Below, piece by piece: positions 53,924-62,857 of a stretch of DNA of 64,000 bases. The position numbers and the translations under genes were made by a program. Below the pieces are notes generated by a model. The model was not told where the DNA came from. It did no database searches and saw only the letters and a list, made by a program, of their open reading frames with translations. Source of the stretch: Pandoraea eparura (GTDB taxonomy: Bacteria > Pseudomonadota > Gammaproteobacteria > Burkholderiales > Burkholderiaceae); the NCBI RefSeq assembly GCF_902459725.1, contig NZ_CABPSH010000011.1:62001-126000 (forward strand). Direction: 5' to 3'. Position 1 is the stretch's first letter. Every line of letters begins with the position of its first letter.

Positions 53924-54179
53924 AAATCATTAACTAAATCAATGATTTAGTGCTGATTGCTGAAGTTTTTGTTTCGCAATCAGGAGCAGAACTTTAACTG
54001 TTTTCGCAGAAGTCTGCAACCTTTCTTTTGTTCTTTTTTGCTGCCGCCGTGACGATATCTCTCGATCACTTCACGCCGTTCTTGCGATGACTCGCAAGCA
54101 GCAAAGACCGCAATTATAGGGATGTTTTCTTCGCTTGGGAAGACCATTGTGCGAATTTCCCGTGGCGCCCTGCGCAAAC

Positions 54180-54920
54180 TCACGCCGCCGGTGCCGCGTC
54201 GCCTTCCGGGGCGGCCGGTTCGGTGCGCCACACGCACGTCCCTTTCATCCCCTTGTCGATGTCGTTGAGTACACCGGCATGTTGCGCCACCTCGTCGTCC
54301 GCCGCCGCAATCACGGGCAGGTCGAACTGACGCAGTGAGATCTTTTCGCGATGCGCGCCCGTGTCGCTGTTGTCGCCGTCGCCCATTTCGATGACGAGAC
54401 TCTCCTGACCGCGCGTCATGGCGAGATACACGTCGGCAAGCAACTCCGCGTCGAGCAATGCGCCGTGCAACGTGCGGTGTGCATTGTTGACGCCGAGACG
54501 CTCGCAAAGCGCGTCCAGCGAATTGCGCCGACCGGGGAACATCTCCCGGGCACGCAGCAGCGTGTCGATCAGGCCCGAGCAGTGCTGCATGAAAGGCGGC
54601 CAGCCAAGGCGGCCGAACTCCATGTCCAGAAAGCCCAGGTCGAACGCCGCGTTGTGGATGATGATCTCGGCGTCGCGGCAATACTCGCGTAACTCTTCCG
54701 CAATCTCGGCGAACTTGGGCTTGTCGGAGAGGAATTCGGTCGTCAGTCCGTGCACCGCCAATGCGCCCGGATCGCTGTCGCGCTCGGGGTTGATGTAGAA
54801 GTGCAGGTTGTTGCCGGTCAGGCGGCGATTGACCAGTTCGACGCAACCGATTTCCAGCAGACGGTCGCCCGTTTTGGCATTCAGGCCGGTGGTTTCGGTA
54901 TCGAGGATCAGTTGTCGCAT
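54180..54920 (-). CDS. dnaQ: DNA polymerase III epsilon subunit, 3'-5' exonuclease
   Basis: Proofreading subunit of the replicative polymerase, 246 residues. Exo I motif DTE at D7/E9 (MRQLILDTETTGL), Exo II IIHNAAFDLGFLDMEF with the catalytic Asp, and Exo III HGALLDAELLADVY. The C-terminal 40 residues form the flexible segment that binds alpha. ATG 54918-54920 starts exactly at the family N-terminus. Gene order methyltransferase / rnhA / dnaQ / tRNA-Val on the same strand is the one usual in Burkholderiales. Confidence 0.96.
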   Translation of the reverse strand: MRQLILDTETTGLNAKTGDRLLEIGCVELVNRRLTGNNLHFYINPERDSDPGALAVHGLTTEFLSDKPKFAEIAEELREYCRDAEIIIHNAAFDLGFLDMEFGRLGWPPFMQHCSGLIDTLLRAREMFPGRRNSLDALCERLGVNNAHRTLHGALLDAELLADVYLAMTRGQESLVIEMGDGDNSDTGAHREKISLRQFDLPVIAAADDEVAQHAGVLNDIDKGMKGTCVWRTEPAAPEGDAAPAA

Positions 54921-55023
54921 GCTGTTCGATGAATCTCGTGTGCTTTCGGAATTGACGCGCTGCGGGCCGTGACGCCTCACGCAATGCGCGGATGATGCTC
55001 AAGCGGGGCCGTTCGCCGCCGCC

Positions 55024-55473
55024 TCACTGGCCGCGACGCAGACTTTCCACGCCACGATTGGCCAACTGGTCGGCGGCCTCGTTGCCGTCGTGCCCGGCGT
55101 GACCCTTCACCCAGCGCCAGTCGATCTCGTGCTTTTGCGAGACGGCGTCGAGCGTCTGCCACAGGTCGGCGTTTTTTACCGGCTCCTTGGCGGTGGTTTT
55201 CCAACCGCGGGCCTTCCAGCCGTGAATCCACTCGCTGATGCCTTTCTGCACGTACTGCGAGTCGGTGTGCAGCACCACGCGGCAGGGCTTGTTCAGGGCT
55301 TCGAGCGCGCGAATGACGGCCAGAAGCTCCATGCGGTTGTTGGTCGTGTTGGCTTCGCCGCCGAACATTTCCTTGCGGTGTTTGCCCGCGACGAGCAGGG
55401 CACCCCAGCCGCCGGGGCCGGGATTGCCTTTGCAGGCACCGTCGGTGTAGATCTCAACTTGCGGCAAGGTCAT
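55024..55473 (-). CDS. rnhA: Ribonuclease HI
   Basis: A 149-residue nuclease that cleaves the RNA strand of RNA-DNA hybrids, acting in primer and R-loop removal. The four acidic residues are D11 ([17 protein letters not shown]), E49 (NNRMELLA), D71 (LHTDSQYV) and D135 ([11 protein letters not shown]), and the basic handle (GWKARGWKT) is present. It precedes dnaQ on the same strand after 103 bases and follows the methyltransferase gene by 11 bases. Confidence 0.97.
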   Translation of the reverse strand: MTLPQVEIYTDGACKGNPGPGGWGALLVAGKHRKEMFGGEANTTNNRMELLAVIRALEALNKPCRVVLHTDSQYVQKGISEWIHGWKARGWKTTAKEPVKNADLWQTLDAVSQKHEIDWRWVKGHAGHDGNEAADQLANRGVESLRRGQ

Positions 55474-55484
55474 CTCTCAAACAA

Positions 55485-56345
55485 TCAATCGGGCGTGTCG
55501 GCCGCTTCCGCCATCTGGCGATGCGTGGTGTTGGGGGTGGCCACCGGTGCCGCCGCCGGCTGGAGGCCGAGTATACGCTTGCGCACTTTGCCGACCAAGC
55601 GCATGCCGCGCACACGCTTGACCGCACGCACCGCATAGAGCGCGCCAAAGATCGGCCACCAACGGTCGCCGGCCGGTTCCATGAACTCGAAGCGCTGCAG
55701 CCAATGCTCACCGCGCAGGGGCGGGCGATAGCAGCCGAAACGACCGCGATCGATGTCGAAGGACAGCAGCTTGAGCCAGTCTTTCAGTCGCGTGAAGGCG
55801 ATGAGATCGGCGCCGGGCGGCAGGAACGGCGCGCCGGCCAGTCGGCCCAGCTCCTCGCGCGCACCCCACAGGCTCAGATTGTTGAAGCCGGTGATGATGA
55901 CCTGTCCCTCGGGCACGAGAATGCGCTCGACTTCACGCAGGATATCGTGCGGATTCTCGGCAAACTCGAGCACGTGCGGCAGCACCACGAGATCGGTGCT
56001 CGCCGTGGCGATGGGCAACTCGTCGAAGCGGCTCACGAGAATATCGCGCGCGACCATGTCTGGCGCGCCCGCGTGGCACGATGGCGTGCCGCCAGTCGTG
56101 TCGCTGGCCGCCTTGGTCACGAGCGGCGGGGCGTCGGGGCTGCGCGCCGCCGTCAGGACGAGACCGCGATAAGGCATGCGGTTCTCGCGCAGCGTATCCA
56201 GTTCTGGACGGCCGAGCTGCAGCGCGTGATAGCCGAACAGATCCCCGACCCACTGGTCGAAAAGGGTCTGTTCCCATGCGAGCGCGTAGCGGCCTGGCGG
56301 TGAGACGAGCCAAAGGGGCCAGTCTATAATCGGACGTTCTGACAT
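55485..56345 (-). CDS. Class I SAM-dependent methyltransferase, YafS-like
   Basis: A 286-residue methyltransferase encoded between gloB and rnhA, the position of YafS in many proteobacteria. Recognisable parts are the aromatic N-terminus (PLWLVSPPGRYALAWEQ), the acidic strand region ASTDLVVLPHVLEFAENPHDILRE and VLVPEGQVIITGFNN, all typical of Methyltransf_11 proteins. The glycine motif I is degenerate, lying in the YRGLVLTAARS stretch, so activity is uncertain. Substrate is unknown. ATG 56343-56345 starts at MSERPIIDWP. It is divergent from gloB. Confidence 0.82.
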   Translation of the reverse strand: MSERPIIDWPLWLVSPPGRYALAWEQTLFDQWVGDLFGYHALQLGRPELDTLRENRMPYRGLVLTAARSPDAPPLVTKAASDTTGGTPSCHAGAPDMVARDILVSRFDELPIATASTDLVVLPHVLEFAENPHDILREVERILVPEGQVIITGFNNLSLWGAREELGRLAGAPFLPPGADLIAFTRLKDWLKLLSFDIDRGRFGCYRPPLRGEHWLQRFEFMEPAGDRWWPIFGALYAVRAVKRVRGMRLVGKVRKRILGLQPAAAPVATPNTTHRQMAEAADTPD

Positions 56346-56359
56346 GGTGGCGAGTATAT

Positions 56360-57187
56360 ATGGATGCGCACGCAGATGCGGTAAGCGAGGCGTCGGCCGG
56401 AACATTGACCGTCTTCCCCGTCCCCGCGTTCCAGGACAATTATCTCTGGGTCATCGACAACGGCAAAGATGCCGTGGTGGTCGACCCGGGCGACGCCGCA
56501 CCGGTGCTCGCCTATCTCGACGCGCGCGGCCTCACGCTGCGCGCCATTCTCATCACGCACAAGCATGCCGATCACATCGGCGGTGTCGAGGCGCTGCTCG
56601 ATCGGTTCGACGTTCCTGTGCACGGTCCGGCCGGCGAAGCGATCGCCTGTGTCAATCATCCGCATGTCGGCGGCGAGACGGTTCACATCGCCGCCCCGGC
56701 CTTGACGCTGGAGGTGATCGACGTGCCCGGCCATACCGCGGGACACATCGCTTATTTTCTTGGGGCAGGCACCGCAGGCGCACCGCATCTGTTTTGTGGC
56801 GACACGCTGTTCTCGTGCGGTTGCGGACGCCTGTTCGAGGGCACGCCCGCACAGATGCTCGCCTCGCTGGATACGCTCGCCGCGCTGCCTCCCGCCACGC
56901 TCGTGCATTGCGCGCACGAATACACGCTGTCGAACCTTCGCTTCGCGCTGGTGGTCGACCCCGATAACGCGGCACTTGTCGCGTGGCATCGGGACGCCAC
57001 GGCGCTTCGCGCTGGCGGCCGTCCCACATTGCCCACGACGCTGGCCCAGGAGCGTGCGACGAACCCCTTCCTGCGTAGCGACGCACCCGCGGTCATCGCG
57101 GCGGCGGAGCGCCATGCGGGGCGCGCGCAGCTGTCCCGCGAGGCGGTATTCGCTACCGTGCGCAGCTGGAAGGACAGCTTCCGTTGA
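56360..57187 (+). CDS. gloB: Hydroxyacylglutathione hydrolase (glyoxalase II)
   Basis: Metallo-beta-lactamase-fold thioesterase of 275 residues that hydrolyses S-lactoylglutathione to lactate and glutathione in methylglyoxal detoxification. The metal site THKHADH is at 66-72, with further ligands in GHTAGHIAYF, LFCGDTLFSCGCGRLFEG and HCAHEYTLSNLRFA. The C-terminal HAGCII domain is present. The gene diverges from the methyltransferase with 14 bases between the two start codons. Confidence 0.95.
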   Translation: MDAHADAVSEASAGTLTVFPVPAFQDNYLWVIDNGKDAVVVDPGDAAPVLAYLDARGLTLRAILITHKHADHIGGVEALLDRFDVPVHGPAGEAIACVNHPHVGGETVHIAAPALTLEVIDVPGHTAGHIAYFLGAGTAGAPHLFCGDTLFSCGCGRLFEGTPAQMLASLDTLAALPPATLVHCAHEYTLSNLRFALVVDPDNAALVAWHRDATALRAGGRPTLPTTLAQERATNPFLRSDAPAVIAAAERHAGRAQLSREAVFATVRSWKDSFR

Positions 57188-57512
57188 ACGTGACTCTGCC
57201 ATGCTGTCAACAGCATGGCGTGGCATGACATTGTCACAAAGCAGACGTTGACAGGTTCACTCACACCTGCTCAGCCTTACAGCATCCTCGCGCTGAGATG
57301 TTTTGGTTGCGCGTCGATCGCATCGGGTACGTCGTCAGGACGTCTCGTTTCAGCCACATCGCGATGCATCAAGATCAGGGATAACCCTCGAAATTGGGGT
57401 GTTTTTGCGTAAATTTTGCGAAAAAAATAGGCAGAATGGTTGACGCATCTGAAGGGTTTCCTTACCATCCTTGCCAATTTCATGAAGATGCAACCCAATT
57501 CGAGCCCGATCA
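57188..57512. other. Intergenic region gloB-mltD
   Basis: 325 bases without a gene. A 10-bp hairpin (57198-57207 with 57210-57219) just after gloB may stop transcription, though no T-run follows. The A-rich patch at 57415-57430 precedes the likely mltD promoter at 57440-57468. Confidence 0.5.
57440..57468 (+). promoter_or_regulatory. Candidate sigma-70 promoter of mltD
   Basis: TTGACG (57440-57445) and TACCAT (57463-57468) with a 17-base spacer, 45 bases before the start codon, preceded by an A-rich UP-like stretch. Confidence 0.6.
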
Positions 57513-59174
57513 ATGCGACTTATCGTTAGCTTGCTACTGACGCTGCTTCTGGCGGCGTGTGCCGGCACAGCACCGACCAACGGTGTGTCGAGTTCCACGC
57601 CGACGGCGCAAGGCAACTCGCCTCTCGTCACGTCCGCCAAAGGCAAGCAGCGCGTCTCAAGCGATCAGACCATTGACCTCGACAACGACTCGATCAACGA
57701 CCTGGCCTACGGCAGCGACGACGCCGATCTCTGGTCACGCATCCGTCACGGTTTCGCCATCCCCGATCTGGACACCGACCTCGCGCAGGACCGCACACAG
57801 TGGTACGCGCAGCGTCCCGAATATGTCGAGCGCATGATCGAGCGCTCGAGCAAGTACCTGTTCCACATCGTTGAAGAACTCGAGCGGCGCCACATGCCGA
57901 CGGAACTCGCGCTGTTGCCGTTTGTGGAGAGCGCGTACAACCCGCAGGCGCTTTCGACGGCCAAGGCCGCGGGGATGTGGCAGTTCATTCCAAGCACCGG
58001 CAAGACTTACAACCTCAAGCAGAACATGTTCCAGGACGAGCGCCGCGACGTGCTCGCCTCGACGACCGCAGCCCTTGACTACCTCTCCAAGCTCTACGAG
58101 ATGTTCGGCGACTGGCAACTGGCGCTCGCGGCCTATAACTGGGGCGAGGGCAACGTGCAGCGCGCCATCGACCGCAATCAGGCGCAAGGGTTGCCGACCG
58201 ATTACCTGAGCCTGCGCATGCCGACCGAGACGCGTTACTACGTGCCAAAGCTGCAGGCGATCAAGAACATCATTGCGCACCCGGAAATCTACAACGTGAC
58301 GCTGCCGGAGATTCCGAATCACCCGTACTTCGTCAGCGTGACCACCAAGCGCGACATCGACGTGGCATTGGCCGCGAAGCTGGCCGACCTGCCGCTCGAC
58401 GAATTCCGTGCGCTCAATCCGTCGTTCCGCAAGCCCGTGATTCTGGGTGCGGCGCAGCCGAAGATTCTCCTGCCGTTCGATAGCGCCGAAGTGTTCCAGC
58501 GCCGTCTGAAGGGCTATGACAAGCCGCTCTCGAGCTGGACGACGTACACGTCGGCATCGCGCGAGCGCCCGGAAGATGTGGCGCGCAAGCTCGGTGTCGA
58601 CGCCGCCATCATCCGTTCGGTCAACAACATTGCGCCGCGCATGCGCCTCAAGGCGGGCTCGACGTTGCTGGTGCCTCGCTCGGACGACATTGATCAGGAC
58701 ATCAGCGCATCGGTAGCACGTAATGCCGTGCTTGCGCTGGAGCCGGACATTCCCGATACGCGCAAGGTGATGGTGCGGGCTCGCAAGCACGACACACTGG
58801 CTCGCGTGGCCGCACGCAGTGGCGTGAGCGTTGCGCAGATCAAGAGCTGGAATCGTCTGCGTCGCGATACGCTGACGTCGGGCCAACTGCTGGTGCTCCA
58901 CGTACCGGTCAAGGAGGCTTCGCGCGTGATCGCCGCGGTCGACGGGCCGGCGGCCAAGGATGGCACTGAAGCCCCGCGTACGCGTCTGGTGCGGGGCAAG
59001 CACGGCAAGATGATTCGCGTGGTGGAGCGTCGTCCGGCGCTCAGTCAGGCCAAGACGACCAAGGCGGCCCGGACCAAGGTGGCCGCGAAGGCGCCGGCCA
59101 AGCGGGTGGTCAAAACGGCCGCGAAGCCTGCAGCCAAGGTAACCTCGAAGGTCACCCGTACGGCACAGCGCTGA
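57513..59174 (+). CDS. mltD: Membrane-bound lytic murein transglycosylase D
   Basis: Outer-membrane lipoprotein of 553 residues that cuts the glycan strands of peptidoglycan. Signal peptide MRLIVSLLLTLLLAAC with lipobox LAAC (C16). The SLT domain covers about 125-240, with the catalytic glutamate E139 in LLPFVESAYNPQ, then AAGMWQFIPSTG and LALAAYNWGEGNV. At least two LysM-like domains follow (about 345-400 and 425-470: KHDTLARVAARSGVSVAQIK). The last 40 residues are a Lys/Ala-rich, histone-H1-like tail (AKAPAKRVVKTAAKPAAK) not usual in this family. Confidence 0.93.
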   Translation: MRLIVSLLLTLLLAACAGTAPTNGVSSSTPTAQGNSPLVTSAKGKQRVSSDQTIDLDNDSINDLAYGSDDADLWSRIRHGFAIPDLDTDLAQDRTQWYAQRPEYVERMIERSSKYLFHIVEELERRHMPTELALLPFVESAYNPQALSTAKAAGMWQFIPSTGKTYNLKQNMFQDERRDVLASTTAALDYLSKLYEMFGDWQLALAAYNWGEGNVQRAIDRNQAQGLPTDYLSLRMPTETRYYVPKLQAIKNIIAHPEIYNVTLPEIPNHPYFVSVTTKRDIDVALAAKLADLPLDEFRALNPSFRKPVILGAAQPKILLPFDSAEVFQRRLKGYDKPLSSWTTYTSASRERPEDVARKLGVDAAIIRSVNNIAPRMRLKAGSTLLVPRSDDIDQDISASVARNAVLALEPDIPDTRKVMVRARKHDTLARVAARSGVSVAQIKSWNRLRRDTLTSGQLLVLHVPVKEASRVIAAVDGPAAKDGTEAPRTRLVRGKHGKMIRVVERRPALSQAKTTKAARTKVAAKAPAKRVVKTAAKPAAKVTSKVTRTAQR

Positions 59175-59656
59175 GCCATAACATCGACTTCGCGCGGCGA
59201 TCGGCCAGTCGCCGAAGTACCGAAGCACCGTACCACCCAACGCCTGTGAGGATTCCCACCTCGTGGGCGTTTGTCTTTGTGGTCGCCAACGTCACATTGC
59301 GCCGCTTTGCCCAAGCGGCATGTCGGTGCGTTGGTAGCGCACGGCACACCAACGTCCCGGCAACGGGCGTCCGCGGCATCCCCGATCCGGTCTGACTCCG
59401 CGTATTCCCCTAGCATTTGCGCGCGTAGGCGTGCCCGTCCGGTAAGCCTTCCGTAAGCGTCAACGCGCACACTGAGCGCGAGGCACGGCACCCGTGTCCG
59501 ACGATTTCATTGCACCGAAACGCATTGATGGTCGATGGCAACTCGCCGTTCGACCCTGCCGGCCCGATCCGGCGCCGCGACATCCCCGTACCCCACCGGC
59601 ACCGTCGATTGGGTATGCCGGGCGCGCGAGCCAATCCCTATATGCAAGGAGACACC
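59175..59656. other. Intergenic region mltD-prpE
   Basis: 480 bases without a convincing gene. A small hairpin with TTTGTCTTT (about 59255-59278) may terminate mltD. The prpE frame stays open upstream to 59510, but the extension has no family similarity. No operator was recognised. Confidence 0.5.
59255..59278 (+). terminator. Weak terminator candidate after mltD
   Basis: CCCAC-CTC-GTGGG (59255-59267), extended by flanking CGCC/GGCG pairing, followed by GTTTGTCTTT. The stem is short. Confidence 0.4.
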
Positions 59657-61558
59657 ATGACGTCGTATGCATCGTTTCATGCCCGCTCGATTGCCCCGGA
59701 TTCGCGGGCAGCCTTCTGGGAGGAGCAGGCCCGTCTGATCGACTGGGAGACACCTTTCACCCAGGTGCTCGACTACGACAAACCTCCGTTCGCGCGATGG
59801 TTCGTCGGCGGCCGAACCAATCTGTGCCATAACGCCGTCGATCGCCATTTGCCGTCGCGTGGCTCGCAGAATGCGCTGATCTGGGTGTCGACGGAGACCG
59901 AGCAGGAGCGCGTCTACACGTACGACGAATTGGCGGCAGAAGTCAATCGCATGGCGGCGTCGCTGCAGTCGCTGGGCGCTGCGCGCGGCAAGCGGGTGCT
60001 GATCTACATGCCGATGGTGCCCGAGGCCCTGTTCGCCATGCTCGCGTGCACGCGGCTCGGTGCGATTCACTCGGTGGTGTTCGGCGGCTTCGCCTCGGTC
60101 AATCTGGCGGCGCGCATCGATGACGCGCAACCGACCGTCATCGTTTCGGCCGATGCCGGCTCGCGCAACGGCAAGGTCGTGCCCTACAAGCCGCTGCTCG
60201 ATGAAGGCATCGCGCTCGCGCAGCACAAGCCGTCGAAGGTGTTGCTGATCGACCGGGGGCTGGCGCCGATGACGCGCGTGGCCGGCCGCGATGTCGACTA
60301 CGCGCCGTTGCGCGAGCAGTATCTCGACGCCGCCATTCCCTGCGAATGGCTCGAGTCGAGCGAGCCGTCCTACGTGCTCTATACCTCGGGCACGACGGGC
60401 AAGCCGAAGGGCGTGCAGCGCGACACCGGGGGGTATGCGGTCGCGCTGGCGGCGTCGATGCAGCACATCTTCTGCGCGAAACCGGGCGACACGATGTTCT
60501 GCGCGTCGGACATCGGCTGGGTGGTGGGGCACAGCTATATCGTGTATGCGCCGTTGCTCGCCGGCATTGCGACCGTGATGTATGAGGGCACGCCCATCCG
60601 ACCCGATGGCGGGATCTGGTGGCGCATCGTCGAGAAATACAAGGTCACGCAGCTATTCACCGCACCGACGGCCATTCGCGTGCTCAAGAAGCAAGACCCG
60701 GCCTATCTGACCAAATACGACCTCTCGTCGCTCCGGCTGATCTTTCTCGCGGGCGAACCACTCGACGAGCCCACGGCGCGGTGGCTCACCGACGGCGTGG
60801 GCAAGCCCGTCGTCGACAACTACTGGCAAACGGAGACCGGCTGGCCGATTCTCGGCATGGCGCGCGGCGTGGAGGTCTTGCCGGGCAAGCTCGGGTCGCC
60901 GGGCAAGCCGGTGTATGGCTACGACGTGAAGCTCGTCGACGAGGTGACCGGTGAGGACTGCGGACCGAACCAGAAGGGCGTGCTGGCCATCGAAGGGCCG
61001 CTGCCGCCGGGATGCATGAGCACCGTCTGGGGAGACGATGCTCGCTTCGTCAAGACCTACTGGCAGACGGTGCCGGGCCGCACGCTGTATTCGAGCTTCG
61101 ACTGGGGCGTGCGCGATGCGGACGGCTATTACTTCATTCTTGGACGCACCGACGATGTGATCAACGTGGCTGGTCACCGGCTCGGTTCGCGTGAGATCGA
61201 GGAGAGCATCGCGAGTCACGCGGCCGTGGCGGAAGTGGCGGTCATCGGCGCGCAGGATGCGTTGAAGGGACAGGTGGCGATGGCGTTCGCGGTGTTGCGT
61301 CAACCCGAGTTGGTGGCTACGCCGGAGGCGCGTCTGGCACTGGAGGGCGATGTCATGAAGACGGTGGACAAGCAGTTGGGGGCGGTGGCGCGCCCGGCGC
61401 GCGTGTTCTTCGTCGCGATGCTGCCGAAGACGCGTTCCGGCAAGCTGTTGCGTCGTGCCATCCAGGCCATCTGCGAAGGCCGCGAAACGGGCGATCTGAT
61501 CACGCTGGAAGATCCGGCCGCGCTTGATCAGGTGCGCGATGCGGTGAAGGGCGTGTAG
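59657..61558 (+). CDS. prpE: Propionyl-CoA synthetase
   Basis: AMP-forming acyl-CoA ligase of 633 residues that activates propionate for the methylcitrate cycle. Landmarks: N-terminal MTSYASFHARSIAPDSRAAF, ATP motif LYTSGTTGKPKGVQRDTGG, the adenylation YWQTETGWPI, and GRTDDVINVAGHRLG, with the acetylatable lysine in PKTRSGKLLRR near the end. The sequence DTGGYAVAL instead of the acetyl-CoA synthetase Trp-containing motif supports propionate rather than acetate. ATG 59657 has AAGGAG upstream. The other prp genes are not in the window, so it is an isolated copy here. Confidence 0.93.
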   Translation: MTSYASFHARSIAPDSRAAFWEEQARLIDWETPFTQVLDYDKPPFARWFVGGRTNLCHNAVDRHLPSRGSQNALIWVSTETEQERVYTYDELAAEVNRMAASLQSLGAARGKRVLIYMPMVPEALFAMLACTRLGAIHSVVFGGFASVNLAARIDDAQPTVIVSADAGSRNGKVVPYKPLLDEGIALAQHKPSKVLLIDRGLAPMTRVAGRDVDYAPLREQYLDAAIPCEWLESSEPSYVLYTSGTTGKPKGVQRDTGGYAVALAASMQHIFCAKPGDTMFCASDIGWVVGHSYIVYAPLLAGIATVMYEGTPIRPDGGIWWRIVEKYKVTQLFTAPTAIRVLKKQDPAYLTKYDLSSLRLIFLAGEPLDEPTARWLTDGVGKPVVDNYWQTETGWPILGMARGVEVLPGKLGSPGKPVYGYDVKLVDEVTGEDCGPNQKGVLAIEGPLPPGCMSTVWGDDARFVKTYWQTVPGRTLYSSFDWGVRDADGYYFILGRTDDVINVAGHRLGSREIEESIASHAAVAEVAVIGAQDALKGQVAMAFAVLRQPELVATPEARLALEGDVMKTVDKQLGAVARPARVFFVAMLPKTRSGKLLRRAIQAICEGRETGDLITLEDPAALDQVRDAVKGV

Positions 61559-61562
61559 TTCG

Positions 61563-61603
61563 CACCGCCATGGGCACGGCGCACGCGCGTGCCCATGGCG
61601 GTG
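61563..61603 (+). terminator. Hairpin terminator after prpE
   Basis: A perfect 15-bp stem (61563-61577 with 61589-61603) and an 11-base loop just after the stop codon. The following TCTC is only weakly T-rich. Confidence 0.65.
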
Positions 61604-61633
61604 TCTCGCCCCCCGGCATGACATCAGCCTATT

Positions 61634-61715
61634 AGGACGACCTACCCGACTTACCCAATCCACCCGATGCGGCGGCTGCACCCGCTGCACCCAATTCGGC
61701 CAATTAACCCGATTC
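61634..61715. repeat. Degenerate 9-bp repeat between prpE and the LysR gene
   Basis: On the minus strand a loose 9-bp periodicity of (A/G)TTGGGTN and GCGGGTGCA-like units runs for about nine units. It is much more decayed than the arrays at 25.7 and 41.3 kb. Confidence 0.55.
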
Positions 61716-61722
61716 AGCTGCG

Positions 61723-62640
61723 TTAGCCGAAGGGTTTGTCGAGAATTTCGGGCGCGCGAATGGCGTCGATCAGCAGGCCGAGAAACGCTTCGACAGGGGC
61801 GGGCAGGGTGCGTCCGGCCATCGTCTGCACTTGCAGAGAGCGTTGGTGCAGCGCCGGATTTCGAATCGGGATCGCGACGAGTCCTTCCGGGGCGAGCCGG
61901 CTGCGCACGGTGAGCAGGCCGGTCAGTGTGACGGCGTTGCCCGAGCGCACGAAGCTGTGCAGCGAGGCGTGATAGTTGCTCACGAACACCGGTTCGAACA
62001 GCAGGCCTTCGAGAATGCAGCACAGGTCGAACATCTGGCGGATGGTCACGCCGGCATTCGATAGCGCCATCGGGTAGGGCAGCAAGTCGGCCAGTGCGAT
62101 GTCGCGTCGTTTGGCCAGCGGGTGCTGCCTGGCCATCAAGGCATAGATCGGTGCCGGCTGCGTGTGAACGACCTGCACCCCTTTTTCCGGGGCGACGCTG
62201 AAGCACACGGCGATATCCGCTTCGCCGTCGCGCACGCGCTCCGTGGCGACGAACGGCGAGACAACATCGAGCAGAAAGTGCGCGCCAGGGTATGTTTCGC
62301 GAAAGCGTGCGAAGACCTGTGGCAGGAAGTCCCGCGCGACACCTTCCGCACTGGCGATGCGAATCGTCGCGCGCCCCGCTTCCGACAATCCCCGGATTTC
62401 CGACGTGACGCGCTCCGCATCGAGCAGCATGCGACGCGCATGATCGGCAAGCAACTCGCCCGCCTCACTCAACACCATGCCGCGTGGACGACGTTCGAAC
62501 AACGGCGTACCGAGATCTTCCTCGAGCTTCGCGATCTGACGGCTCAAGGCGGAGACGGCCACATGCAGGCGCTCGGAGGCGCGGCTGAGCGAGCCGGTAC
62601 GAGCGACTTCGAGAAAGTAGCGTAGCGCGTGTGTTTGCAT
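61723..62640 (-). CDS. LysR-family transcriptional regulator
   Basis: A 305-residue LysR regulator: winged helix MQTHALRYFLEVARTGSLSR, ASERLHVAVSALSRQIAKLE, LGTPLFERRPRG, then a ligand-binding domain. It is divergent from the M20 peptidase gene, with 217 bases between the start codons, and probably controls it. The first residues (HALRYFLEVARTGSLSRASE) are typical of the LysR branch that governs peptidase and amidohydrolase genes, but the inducer is unknown. Confidence 0.9.
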   Translation of the reverse strand: MQTHALRYFLEVARTGSLSRASERLHVAVSALSRQIAKLEEDLGTPLFERRPRGMVLSEAGELLADHARRMLLDAERVTSEIRGLSEAGRATIRIASAEGVARDFLPQVFARFRETYPGAHFLLDVVSPFVATERVRDGEADIAVCFSVAPEKGVQVVHTQPAPIYALMARQHPLAKRRDIALADLLPYPMALSNAGVTIRQMFDLCCILEGLLFEPVFVSNYHASLHSFVRSGNAVTLTGLLTVRSRLAPEGLVAIPIRNPALHQRSLQVQTMAGRTLPAPVEAFLGLLIDAIRAPEILDKPFG

Positions 62641-62733
62641 GGGCGGATGGGCGGGCGGTGCCGCCTGTTGCGTGGGAATTGGCGCTGCTTTCTGCTTTGC
62701 CGAAATGGCAAAGAAACCTTCGAAATATTATCA

Positions 62734-62762
62734 TTGTTGTCAAAATTACCCCCTCCTAGAAT
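62734..62762 (+). promoter_or_regulatory. Candidate promoter of the M20 peptidase gene
   Basis: TTGTTG (62734-62739) and TAGAAT (62757-62762), spacer 17, in an A/T-rich patch within the divergent LysR intergenic region. Confidence 0.45.
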
Positions 62763-62857
62763 GGCCTCACCGGTTGTACTGCAGCGTGCTACCGACACGC
62801 GTCGCAGTGTGTGCGAGACAGGCAGCCGTGCCCTCAAAAGCCATCTGGAGACAAGCA

